64,000 bases of DNA from Dyadobacter pollutisoli (lineage in GTDB: Bacteria > Bacteroidota > Bacteroidia > Cytophagales > Spirosomataceae): positions 2,668,501 to 2,732,500 of the forward strand of contig NZ_CP112998.1 in assembly GCF_026625565.1 (NCBI RefSeq), in the 5' to 3' direction. The translations under genes were made by a program, and so were the position numbers. Under the pieces are notes generated by a model. That model searched no databases, was not told where the DNA came from, and saw nothing but the letters and a program-made list of their open reading frames with translations. Below are positions 17,914-25,833 of the stretch, piece by piece; the stretch's first letter is position 1; each line of letters begins with the position of its first letter.

Positions 17914-18956
17914 CCGCTGATTTGAATTACCGGAATGGGATGTCATTAGGTTGGCGTCTCTGTTTCATACTTAGCCTGTTCGCGACCATTCCACGGCTGA
18001 TATTCGCGTGGCCGTCGCTTTTCCACCAGTCCGATATCGGTTCAGGAATTCTCGACATTTGCATACAATTCATTATCAGTTTCGAATTCGCCTGGATTTT
18101 TGTCTACATCTGCCTGCATTATACCTATGAAATGCCGAGCTGGTTCAACCGGCAAAATGCCTGGGTACAGCTCTTCCTGCTTCTTGTTCTTTTTCTGGGG
18201 ATCAATGAAATTCTTTTCCAGCTAAAACTGGCCCTGGACGATGATAATTCGGATATTGTGATCTTCCGGGTTGTGTACTATCTATACCATGTTCTGCTGT
18301 TGCTGGCCATTCTGGGTTTCAGGAATTTTTTACTGACCACCCAGGAAAACCACAGGATCGGCCTCGAAAATGAGCAGCTCAAACGTGAGCAGCTCAAAGC
18401 GCAACTGGAAGCGCTCCGAAATCAGCTGAACCCGCATTTCCTTTTTAATGCATTGAACATTCTCAACATATCGATCTCTACAAATCCTGATTTGGCGCAG
18501 CGGATCGTGCTCGATTTGTCGGATATATTAAGGTATAACCTGAAAGTACAGAACCAGAGCCTGATCCTTTTGACTGATGAACTGGCCGCCGCGAAAGCTT
18601 ATCTGGATCTATATAAAGCCCGGTTTGGCGAGAAAATGGCTTTTGAATTTATTGATACAGAAACTTCAAAACAATGGTACATCATTCCATTGTCGCTGCA
18701 AATACTTATTGAAAATGCAATCAAACATAATGTGATTTCCTCCCACCAGGTTCTGATGATCGAAGTAAGGCTTATTGAAACCGAAAAGCAGGTGATGGTG
18801 ATGAACACGGTCAACAAAAAACTGAATTCGCCGGGAACCGGCATCGGCCTGCAAAACCTGGACAAACGCTACAAGATCCAGACGGGCCAAAAACCTTCCC
18901 TGGTTGCAGACGAACAACAATTTACCGTAAAAGTACCTTTGATTGAAGCTCCATGA
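17910..18956 (+). CDS. LytS-type sensor histidine kinase
   Basis: 348 residues. Four hydrophobic helices lie in residues 15-140 (for example ILSLFATIPRLIFAW and LLLLAILGFRNFLL), then a coiled linker (ENEQLKREQLKAQLEALRNQ) and the His_kinase phosphorylation motif LNPHFLFNALN with His176. N box ILIENAIKHN and G box GTGIGLQNLDKRY follow. It has no extracytoplasmic sensor domain, so signals must come through the membrane helices or the pseudo-receiver/GAF partner. It overlaps the downstream LytTR regulator by 4 bases (ATGA). Confidence 0.92.
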   Translation: MTADLNYRNGMSLGWRLCFILSLFATIPRLIFAWPSLFHQSDIGSGILDICIQFIISFEFAWIFVYICLHYTYEMPSWFNRQNAWVQLFLLLVLFLGINEILFQLKLALDDDNSDIVIFRVVYYLYHVLLLLAILGFRNFLLTTQENHRIGLENEQLKREQLKAQLEALRNQLNPHFLFNALNILNISISTNPDLAQRIVLDLSDILRYNLKVQNQSLILLTDELAAAKAYLDLYKARFGEKMAFEFIDTETSKQWYIIPLSLQILIENAIKHNVISSHQVLMIEVRLIETEKQVMVMNTVNKKLNSPGTGIGLQNLDKRYKIQTGQKPSLVADEQQFTVKVPLIEAP

Positions 18957-19726
18957 CAAGAATTCTAATTATTGAGGATGAAGAGCCAGCCGGGCAGTAT
19001 TTAACTCAACTTATTCAAAAAATTGACCCGAAAACGGAAATTCTGGATGTACTGGAAAGCGTTGAAAACGCTGTATGCTGGCTCGGAAACAATCCTGTGC
19101 CGGACCTGATTTTCCTCGACGTACAACTCGGAGACGGTACCTGTTTTCAGATTTTTGAACAAATTTCTATCGGCTGTCCTGTCATTTTCACCACAGCTCA
19201 CGATGAGTACGCGATGCGTGCTTTTAAACTCAACAGCATTGACTACCTCCTTAAACCAATCCGGCAGGAGGCCCTGAAATTCAGTCTCGACAAGTACTAC
19301 CAATTGAATGAAGAGAATGCGATCACCAAAGTACGGTACCTCGAAGAGCTAATGCATTCGCAGATTTTAAATCGCAAAAATCCCAGAAGGAGCTTCCTGG
19401 TGCCGTACCGCGACAAACTGATCCCCCTCAAAGACATTGATTTTGCCTGGCTCACGATCCGTAACAGTGTGGTAGTCACGACGCTTCACGACGACAGGAA
19501 TTTTGTACTGGACAAATCACTCGAAGAACTGGAAAATCAGCTGGACCCCGCCAACTTTTTCAGGGCCAACCGACAGTTCATTATTTCACGCCAATGCATT
19601 ACTGAAATTGAACTGTACTTTAATGGCAGGCTGCTGGTCCGCACGTCTCCCTCATCGTCCAACCAGATACTGATCAGCAAGGAACGGGTACCGGTTTTCA
19701 AGAAGTGGTTTGAAGAACAGGCATAG
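18953..19726 (+). CDS. LytTR-family response regulator
   Basis: 257 residues. The receiver domain has EDEEP (residues 8-12), the phospho-acceptor Asp56 in FLDVQLGDG, and LLKPI with the conserved Lys. The LytTR DNA-binding domain (about 145-250) begins RRSFLVPYRDKLIPL and contains FRANRQFIISRQCITEIE. It is the cognate regulator of the overlapping LytS kinase. Its targets are unknown; the divergent SnoaL cluster and the downstream bestrophin gene are the nearest candidates. Confidence 0.93.
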   Translation: MTRILIIEDEEPAGQYLTQLIQKIDPKTEILDVLESVENAVCWLGNNPVPDLIFLDVQLGDGTCFQIFEQISIGCPVIFTTAHDEYAMRAFKLNSIDYLLKPIRQEALKFSLDKYYQLNEENAITKVRYLEELMHSQILNRKNPRRSFLVPYRDKLIPLKDIDFAWLTIRNSVVVTTLHDDRNFVLDKSLEELENQLDPANFFRANRQFIISRQCITEIELYFNGRLLVRTSPSSSNQILISKERVPVFKKWFEEQA

Positions 19727-19795
19727 GTACGGCAAATCTTCCAACTCCGTTTTTATCGGTTTGATCCTTCATATTTTCTGTTTCGCCAAACATTG

Positions 19796-19848
19796 AAAAA
19801 AGTTTTGAAGCCAATTTAAAATCTTGGGGCTTCAAAACTTTTTCTTTT
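19796..19848 (+). terminator. Rho-independent terminator between the LytTR gene and the bestrophin gene
   Basis: A long stem pairs AAAAAAGTTTTGAAGCC (19796-19812) with GGCTTCAAAACTTTTT (19828-19843) around a 15-base loop, followed by a T-rich tail. It ends only 14 bases before the bestrophin start codon, so it either isolates that operon or lies in its leader as an attenuator. Confidence 0.8.
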
Positions 19849-19861
19849 TACCGAGACCGCA

Positions 19862-20845
19862 ATGTATACCGCCCGTGAAATCAAGCTGGGGATCATTCTA
19901 TCCTTTGCATGGCAAACCCTCCTATTCTTTTTCTTTTACTCCGCCATACTCTGCGGCGTGAGCTACTACACTGGTGTCACATTGGGCATTTCATTTGTTC
20001 CAATAGGCCTCATTGGTACCGCAGTGGCATTTTATGTGGGTTTCAAAAACAATTCTTCTTATGAGCGTTTGTGGGAAGCGCGCAGGATATGGGGTTCTAT
20101 TGTGAATGCGAGCCGCACCTGGGGAACATTGGCCAGCACCTACGTGCAGACGCAGGATGGCGGTGTCGCTAAAACTGCATTGCTACACCGACAGATCGCC
20201 TACGTGAATGCACTGAGGATACAACTGCGGTCCAGAAGCGTCTGGAACAGTACGAGTTCCACTGCGCATACGGTCGTGCAGGATCATCATACAGGTGACA
20301 ATTCTTCATTACAGGATCTGTTGCCCTATTTTCTGTCAGAGAAAGAAACTGCTTACGTTTTGTCCAAGAAGAACCCCGCCACCCACATCATGAAGGCCCA
20401 GGCGAGACAGCTGGAAGAGATCTTCAAAAAAGGCGAGATCAATGAGCTGTTTTATTTCCATATGATGAATGTCGTCCAGGAATTTTATAATCAGCAAGGA
20501 GCCGCTGAACGCATTAAAAACTTTCCTTTCCCACGTCAATACGCCTATTTCAGCAAGATTTTCGTATGGCTTTTTATTCTGGTACTACCATTCGGGCTAA
20601 TCAATGAATTTGCAAAACTGGGGCCTAACCTGATCTGGCTGGCAATTCCAAGTTACATCATCATCGGCTGGGTTTTCAATACCATGGAAGTAGTGGGCGA
20701 TACCAGCGAGAACCCTTTTGAAAACGCGATCAATGATATCCCTATGACGGCCATATGCCGTACCATTGAAATCGATCTCCGCGAAATGCTTGACGAAGAT
20801 TCGGTACCGGCCGCGATAACACCAGTTCACAATATTTTAATGTAA
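19862..20845 (+). CDS. Bestrophin-family anion channel
   Basis: 327 residues of the bestrophin/UPF0187 family. Four hydrophobic segments are visible: ILSFAWQTLLFFFFYSAILC (about 12-31), the FVPIGLIGTAVAFYVGFK segment, IFVWLFILVLPFGLINEF (about 230-250) and LIWLAIPSYIIIGWVF (about 255-275). The family's NSSYERLWEARRIWGSIVNASRTWG region follows TM2, and ENPFENAINDIPMTAICRTIEIDLREM matches the C-terminal cytosolic part. Bacterial bestrophins are pentameric channels, some passing cations; algal ones are proposed bicarbonate channels. The next gene, 5 bases downstream, is an LCIB-like carbonic anhydrase, so bicarbonate or chloride passage is plausible (inference). Confidence 0.92.
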   Translation: MYTAREIKLGIILSFAWQTLLFFFFYSAILCGVSYYTGVTLGISFVPIGLIGTAVAFYVGFKNNSSYERLWEARRIWGSIVNASRTWGTLASTYVQTQDGGVAKTALLHRQIAYVNALRIQLRSRSVWNSTSSTAHTVVQDHHTGDNSSLQDLLPYFLSEKETAYVLSKKNPATHIMKAQARQLEEIFKKGEINELFYFHMMNVVQEFYNQQGAAERIKNFPFPRQYAYFSKIFVWLFILVLPFGLINEFAKLGPNLIWLAIPSYIIIGWVFNTMEVVGDTSENPFENAINDIPMTAICRTIEIDLREMLDEDSVPAAITPVHNILM

Positions 20846-20850
20846 CCATT

Positions 20851-21573
20851 ATGCTCGAACAAGTACGCAGGTATTTCCCCAAGGCTGTTTCATCCAACGA
20901 TTTTGTAATGAATATTTACAAATCCCTGGAAAGCTACGCCCTCGCGCCTCACCAGATCATGCTCGCCCACTCGATCTGCTCAGACGATGTGAATGCGATC
21001 GAATACCCCGAAGAAGGCCGTCAGATGCTGGGGCCGTTTAATATGGGTGGTTTGAATGGATACCCATTCACAGGTCTTACAGGTATGAGCGCTTTTGCGC
21101 ATCACGTACCGGAAGAAGGCGCTGCCATGGTTTTTTACGCCCCTCACATTGGCGTAAGCGAAAGCGGGGAGCTCGGCAAGATCATCCGCGTCGGGCAGGA
21201 AGAAGAATCCAGCTGCTGTGGTGCCGCAGTACTGGCGCTCAACAGACTAAAAAACAACGAAATAGTACCCGGCGACAAACCCGTCGACGACTATCAGCAA
21301 CACTGTCTTCAAGAGTTTTTGTACAACAAAAAACAGCGGGTACTCTCATCCGCTCATCCTATTAAGGAAGCCACGGAAGTCATTTTTGAAGAATCAGGGC
21401 TAACAATCGATCGCCTGATTCCCAAAACAAGCTTCTCGGGACGGTACCTTTTTGTGATCGGGGCCATTATCATTAACACAGACTGGAAGTACGGTTCCTT
21501 CCTTGAACTTCGCCGTTTTGAAGAATGGGACATCAAAACCGGTCAGAAAATCAGGGACCTGATTACTCCATAA
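20851..21573 (+). CDS. LCIB-family (theta-type) carbonic anhydrase homologue
   Basis: A 240-residue protein related to limiting-CO2-inducible protein B of Chlamydomonas. The most recognisable stretch is NMGGLNGYPFTGLTGMSAFA followed by HHVPEEG, with YAPHIGVS shortly after. Candidate zinc ligands are Cys43 (SICSDD), His84/85 and Cys122/123 (SSCCGA); LCIB-type enzymes use two Cys and one His with beta-CA-like geometry, and D45/D46 could play the Asp of that site. Its expected reaction is CO2 hydration or bicarbonate dehydration in the cytoplasm. It is 5 bases from the bestrophin gene and clearly co-transcribed. Not every LCIB homologue is active, so catalysis is unproven. Confidence 0.82.
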   Translation: MLEQVRRYFPKAVSSNDFVMNIYKSLESYALAPHQIMLAHSICSDDVNAIEYPEEGRQMLGPFNMGGLNGYPFTGLTGMSAFAHHVPEEGAAMVFYAPHIGVSESGELGKIIRVGQEEESSCCGAAVLALNRLKNNEIVPGDKPVDDYQQHCLQEFLYNKKQRVLSSAHPIKEATEVIFEESGLTIDRLIPKTSFSGRYLFVIGAIIINTDWKYGSFLELRRFEEWDIKTGQKIRDLITP

Positions 21574-21607
21574 CCAGCCACGAACCCCTGGGTAAATCAA
21601 AAAATAC

Positions 21608-22312
21608 TTATAAGGAGCCGCAAAATGCCATCAATTTCATCACATCGGTCTCTTTTTCAAGATTGGTGTTATTGGCTTTCATGAATTCGTTGACTTTGCG
21701 TTTGTGGGAAGAATAGAGCCGAAGAAGACGCCCCTTTGTAGCGGGATAAATATGATCGTTTTTATCTATTAAATAAAAATTGGTCCTGCGCCGGAGAATA
21801 ACCCTGTCGTTCCCTTCCAGAACTTGAACCCTGCCGTCGACGTTGGTAAAAGACGAAAAACTTGTTATTGCAGAACTGGAAGAATACTGGTCATAGGCTG
21901 CGTAGCGCTCATTTCCCATTCTTGTCAGGAACAGTTTTCTACCCAACCTCGCCCGTCCGTAGTCTCCCGCGATCTCCATATGTCCATGCCCTTTGTGATA
22001 AATAAAAGGGGTTTGACCTACCATAATATTCTTGATAAATTCCTTGTCATTCAGCAGCATGGTATCTCGGTTATTACCAATAAACATCACTTCTCCGTGC
22101 ACTACGCTGTAATTCAACTTGGCTTTCGTTACTTTCCCGCCCCTGAACATAACTGCCCCGTCCTCAAATTTCTCGAATTGGAACCTGTCCCTATATGACA
22201 TGATTTTGCTGATGTCGCTACCGTTCTTGAATCGATAAACGTCTTTGGAGGCCTGTGCAAACAGATTTCCGCATATTAAACTGAGCAATGCAAAAGCATA
22301 TATTGATTTCAT
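21608..22312 (-). CDS. Secreted hypothetical protein
   Basis: 234 residues with a clear signal peptide, MKSIYAFALLSLICGNLFAQ. The mature part is basic, with beta-rich stretches (MFRGGKVTKAKLNYSVV, VEGN-type turns) and a basic C-terminal helix (RLLRLYSSHKRKVNEFMKAN). No domain recognised with confidence; similar proteins are common in Cytophagales as small exported proteins of unknown role. Convergent with the LCIB gene (34-base gap) and 10 bases after the serine-hydrolase gene, so it probably shares that transcript. Confidence 0.75.
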   Translation of the reverse strand: MKSIYAFALLSLICGNLFAQASKDVYRFKNGSDISKIMSYRDRFQFEKFEDGAVMFRGGKVTKAKLNYSVVHGEVMFIGNNRDTMLLNDKEFIKNIMVGQTPFIYHKGHGHMEIAGDYGRARLGRKLFLTRMGNERYAAYDQYSSSSAITSFSSFTNVDGRVQVLEGNDRVILRRRTNFYLIDKNDHIYPATKGRLLRLYSSHKRKVNEFMKANNTNLEKETDVMKLMAFCGSL

Positions 22313-22322
22313 TGGCTAACCT

Positions 22323-23570
22323 TTAATATTTCATTATAAATTTAGACAAATCCGGGAGATATTTCCTTTTTCGGCTCAATTCAAATTGATAAATTACCTG
22401 TCCAAGGTTCTTCATAAAGGGATAGCAAACTTCCTTATACTCATATTTATCATCGTTGAAAACACCGTCTTCATTGGATTGAACTACCGCTGAGAGCATA
22501 AATTCGACCTTATTTTCAAAATCAACGATATAGGCATTGTCAATAATAAAGCCGTAAGAATCGCCGTACTTGTTGAAAATCCGCACATTAGGCTTCGGCA
22601 CTGTCGCCTTATCCGCACCATAGAAAAGGAACTTCGCGTACACAGGCCAGAACTCACCTGAATCATAATGTGGATAGTCACTTTCGGTCGGGTACTTGCT
22701 CATGTAGGTATAAATCAGCCGGTAATCATCCTCCTTCAAATGAAACCGTTCGCTGGCTGGGAATGCTTCCGGGAACAGCAGTTTCTTCATAACCGACTGC
22801 TGATCCGTGAGGCTGAATGCATTTTTATTGGCCATATTGAACGGGCGCTCCACATACCGGTCCGAACTGTCCATATAAGCCTTGCCCATCAGCGTGTTGG
22901 ACAGGTTCAAGGGATAATTCTTAGGATCAAATTGCCCCGCTTGTGTATATACGGATTGCCCGTTCTGGTAGAACGTCACCGGGTTAGTGTGCCGGGAGGT
23001 TTCCTCAGTGTCCCGCACGGCATATCGGTTCAGGATGCGACTGGTTGTCAGCTTGTGCTTTTGTAGTCTTTCATTAATCTCCTCGCGGCCAATGAACTCG
23101 TACAGACGATTGTAAGCATCATTATCGCTGACGAGCAATATTTTTTTGATATAATGTTCCAATGAAGGGAGCCCGCTGGTGGAAGAGCTATCATGATCAA
23201 CCATTGTCTGTTTGGCAAAATCTGCCCCGGTGATCATCGTGCTCTGCTTGGTCAGGCCTGCTACATTCAGCTCATTCATTTTTTCCAAAGCAAAAATCAC
23301 GGTCGGCAGCTTCACGGTACTGGCCGGAAAAAAATAATGCAGGTCGTCCAGATTGTAGCTGAATGTTCTGAAATGCGGAATATTGCTTTTGTCCCGGTCA
23401 ATCTGCGTGTAGAGAATTTGTACCTGATTTTTCTGTGGATGATTTAAAATTCCGGAAAACAGCTTGGGTTTGCTACGCAGCAGTTTTTCGAGCAACAAGG
23501 TATCCGTTTGCTGCGCCAGACCATTCAATGTTATACAAAGCAGAAAACAAACTATATAAAATCTGGTCAT
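22323..23570 (-). CDS. Exported class A beta-lactamase-like serine hydrolase
   Basis: About 415 residues. I chose the ATG at 23570 (MTRFYIVCFLLCITLNGLAQ, a typical signal peptide) over the ATG at 23594, which overlaps rluF. The motif FPASTVKLPTVIFALEK gives SxxK (Ser84-Lys87), and VSDNDAYNRLYEF gives the SDN loop; KYGDSYGF may stand for the KTG strand. The fold matches beta-lactamase/D-Ala-D-Ala peptidase superfamily hydrolases (beta-lactamase2 type), acting in the periplasm. Resistance function is not implied: KYG replaces KTG and the protein is longer than true class A enzymes (~290 residues). Confidence 0.8.
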   Translation of the reverse strand: MTRFYIVCFLLCITLNGLAQQTDTLLLEKLLRSKPKLFSGILNHPQKNQVQILYTQIDRDKSNIPHFRTFSYNLDDLHYFFPASTVKLPTVIFALEKMNELNVAGLTKQSTMITGADFAKQTMVDHDSSSTSGLPSLEHYIKKILLVSDNDAYNRLYEFIGREEINERLQKHKLTTSRILNRYAVRDTEETSRHTNPVTFYQNGQSVYTQAGQFDPKNYPLNLSNTLMGKAYMDSSDRYVERPFNMANKNAFSLTDQQSVMKKLLFPEAFPASERFHLKEDDYRLIYTYMSKYPTESDYPHYDSGEFWPVYAKFLFYGADKATVPKPNVRIFNKYGDSYGFIIDNAYIVDFENKVEFMLSAVVQSNEDGVFNDDKYEYKEVCYPFMKNLGQVIYQFELSRKRKYLPDLSKFIMKY

Positions 23571-23581
23571 AACGCTTAGTT

Positions 23582-24328
23582 TTACTCTTCCCACTCAGGC
23601 ATATAAGATCCTTCCTCGGTTTTTACCGAACTTTCCACCGCTGCATTGATTTCTTTCATTTCCTCAGCCGTCAAATCGCGCCATTTACCCGTCGGCAGGT
23701 TTTGCAGCGACACATTCATAATCCTCACCCGTTTCAGTTTGGTAACCTTATATCCCAGGTATTCGCACATTCTCCGGATTTGTCTGTTCAAACCCTGCGT
23801 CAGCACAATGGTAAATACGTAGCTGCTTTCCTTTTTTACCAAGCACTTTTTGGTAATCGTATCGAGAATCGGCACGCCCGACGACATTTTTCTTACAAAT
23901 TCCGGTGTGATCGGTTTGTCGACCGTTACTACATATTCTTTTTCGTGATTGTTACCGGCCCGTAAAATCTTGTTCACAATGTCGCCGTCACTGGTCAGGA
24001 AAATCAGTCCTTCCGAAGGTTTGTCAAGGCGGCCGATCGGGAAAATACGTCCGGCGTGGCGGATATAGTCAATAATATTGCCCTTTACATTCCTTTCGGT
24101 AGTACAGGTGATGCCAACGGGTTTGTTGAAAGCAATGTAGACACCTGCCTTTTTTGCTTTCAATGGCTTTCCGTCCACCCGCACGTCGTCCGCGTCGGAC
24201 GCTTTATCACCCAACACAGCCTGCTTGCCATTCAATGTGACCCTTCCCTGCTCCACGAGCCTGTCTGCCTCGCGTCTGGAACAAAAGCCGGTCTCGCTTA
24301 TAAATTTGTTAATTCTGGTCAAATCCAA
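23582..24328 (-). CDS. rluF: 23S rRNA pseudouridine synthase RluF-like
   Basis: 248 residues. The N-terminal S4 domain (RINKFISETGFCSRREADRLVEQGRV, residues 5-30) is followed by a RsuA/RluB/RluF catalytic domain with RLDKPSEGLIFLTSDGD, whose Asp is the nucleophile, and LTQGLNRQIRRMCEYLGY. It isomerises uridines in 23S rRNA (U2604 in E. coli RluF). The likely start is a TTG at 24328, since no in-frame ATG lies between the upstream stop and the S4 domain. An acidic C-terminal tail is present. Confidence 0.88.
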   Translation of the reverse strand: MDLTRINKFISETGFCSRREADRLVEQGRVTLNGKQAVLGDKASDADDVRVDGKPLKAKKAGVYIAFNKPVGITCTTERNVKGNIIDYIRHAGRIFPIGRLDKPSEGLIFLTSDGDIVNKILRAGNNHEKEYVVTVDKPITPEFVRKMSSGVPILDTITKKCLVKKESSYVFTIVLTQGLNRQIRRMCEYLGYKVTKLKRVRIMNVSLQNLPTGKWRDLTAEEMKEINAAVESSVKTEEGSYMPEWEE

Positions 24329-24491
24329 GTTACTTAAACCAACAGGTAATCATTGTAAAAATTAAAAAACCATCGGCAAATTACAGCAAATCATAAAAAT
24401 TATCCCGCAATAATTAAAGATTCGGCCGATTTGCCTCTTTAACTGACAATTCTAAATCTATTCAATTTCAAGACAGATCCTTTAACGTTAT

Positions 24492-25790
24492 ATGAAAAAC
24501 CGATTTTTGCTTACCCATTTTTTCTTCTGGTTAACCATTATAGCCATTCATGCGCAGCCGGTCCGCAGGCCTATTGAAGTAATCGTAACGACCGATCATG
24601 ACGACTGGACTTACAAAACCGGTGAAAAAGTGCAGTACACTGTTTATGTGATGCGCAACGGAAATCTCGTAAAAAATGCCTCCATACGCTACGAAATTGG
24701 TTTAGAAAAACTGGACCCGACCATTAAGGAAACTAAAACAGCTCCCGACGGCAAAATCACGATCGACGGCGGAACATTGAAAACGCCAGGCTTTCTGAGA
24801 TGCATCGCCTGGGCCAATGTAGACGGCGGCGAATACCGCGGCCTGGCCACAGCAGGTTTTGAACCATTGAAAATACAACCCACCGTATCCAATCCCGAGG
24901 ACTTCGACACATTTTGGGACAATGCAAAAAAAGAGCTGGCTACCATTCCGATGGACGCCAAAATGACCCTGCTTCCAGAACGCTGCACCGAAAAAACAAA
25001 CGTCTACCATTTGAACCTACAAAATAACAGAGTAGGAGCGCGCGTCTACGGCATTCTCAGCGTGCCCAAGAAAGAAGGAAAATATCCCGCATTGCTACGT
25101 GTACCGGGTGCGGGCGTGCGTGCCTATTACGGGGATGTGACCACCGCCGATAAAGAAATTATCACGCTTGAAATTGGTATCCACGGAATCCCGGTCATTA
25201 TGGATCCGTCCGTTTATACCGATATGGGCGCAGGGGTACTGAATGGTTATCCGGCTTACAATATGGATGATAAAGACAAATTTTACTATAAGAGAGTGTA
25301 TCTGGGATGTGTGCGTGCCAACGATTTCCTGACAAGCCTTCCCCAATACGACGGTAAAAATCTGGCAGTGACCGGTGGCAGCCAGGGTGGCGCATTGTCG
25401 ATCATCACGGCTGGTCTCGATCCCCGTGTGAAATGGCTTGGCGCATTCTATCCCGCATTGAGCGACGTAACGGGTTACCTGCATGGACGTGCGGGAGGTT
25501 GGCCTCATTACTTCGACAAAAACGGTGTCAAGGTGAACAACACCAAAGAGAAGCTAGCTACCATTGCCTACTATGATGTTGTGAATTTTGCAAGAAGAGT
25601 AAAACAGCCAGGCTATTATATGTGGGGTTTTAATGACGAAACTTGCCCACCGACTTCCATGTACTCCGCTTACAACGTCCTAACGGCACCGAAAGAGTTA
25701 AAACTTTACCTGGACACAGGTCACTGGACTTACCAGGAGGAAAGAGATATCATGAACAACTGGCTGATTGACAAGCTAAAAGGCAAGTAA
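24492..25790 (+). CDS. Acetylxylan esterase / cephalosporin-C deacetylase (CE7)
   Basis: 432 residues with a signal peptide (MKNRFLLTHFFFWLTIIAIHAQ). After an N-terminal beta-sandwich (about 25-130) comes a CE7 alpha/beta hydrolase. The nucleophile is in AVTGGSQGGALS (Ser about 297), the Asp in GFNDETCPP, and the His in DTGHWTYQEE. These enzymes remove acetyl groups from xylo-oligosaccharides in the periplasm. It is followed after 43 bases by a Gfo/Idh oxidoreductase gene on the same strand, suggesting joint carbohydrate processing. Confidence 0.9.
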   Translation: MKNRFLLTHFFFWLTIIAIHAQPVRRPIEVIVTTDHDDWTYKTGEKVQYTVYVMRNGNLVKNASIRYEIGLEKLDPTIKETKTAPDGKITIDGGTLKTPGFLRCIAWANVDGGEYRGLATAGFEPLKIQPTVSNPEDFDTFWDNAKKELATIPMDAKMTLLPERCTEKTNVYHLNLQNNRVGARVYGILSVPKKEGKYPALLRVPGAGVRAYYGDVTTADKEIITLEIGIHGIPVIMDPSVYTDMGAGVLNGYPAYNMDDKDKFYYKRVYLGCVRANDFLTSLPQYDGKNLAVTGGSQGGALSIITAGLDPRVKWLGAFYPALSDVTGYLHGRAGGWPHYFDKNGVKVNNTKEKLATIAYYDVVNFARRVKQPGYYMWGFNDETCPPTSMYSAYNVLTAPKELKLYLDTGHWTYQEERDIMNNWLIDKLKGK

Positions 25791-25833
25791 ACAGAGACTA
25801 CAAACGCTTAACAAGACATTCAAGATCATTCTT

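Noticed and set aside
22323..23570. Antibiotic-resistance beta-lactamase
   Set aside because: KYG replaces KTG and the protein is about 120 residues longer than class A enzymes; only a generic hydrolase call is justified.
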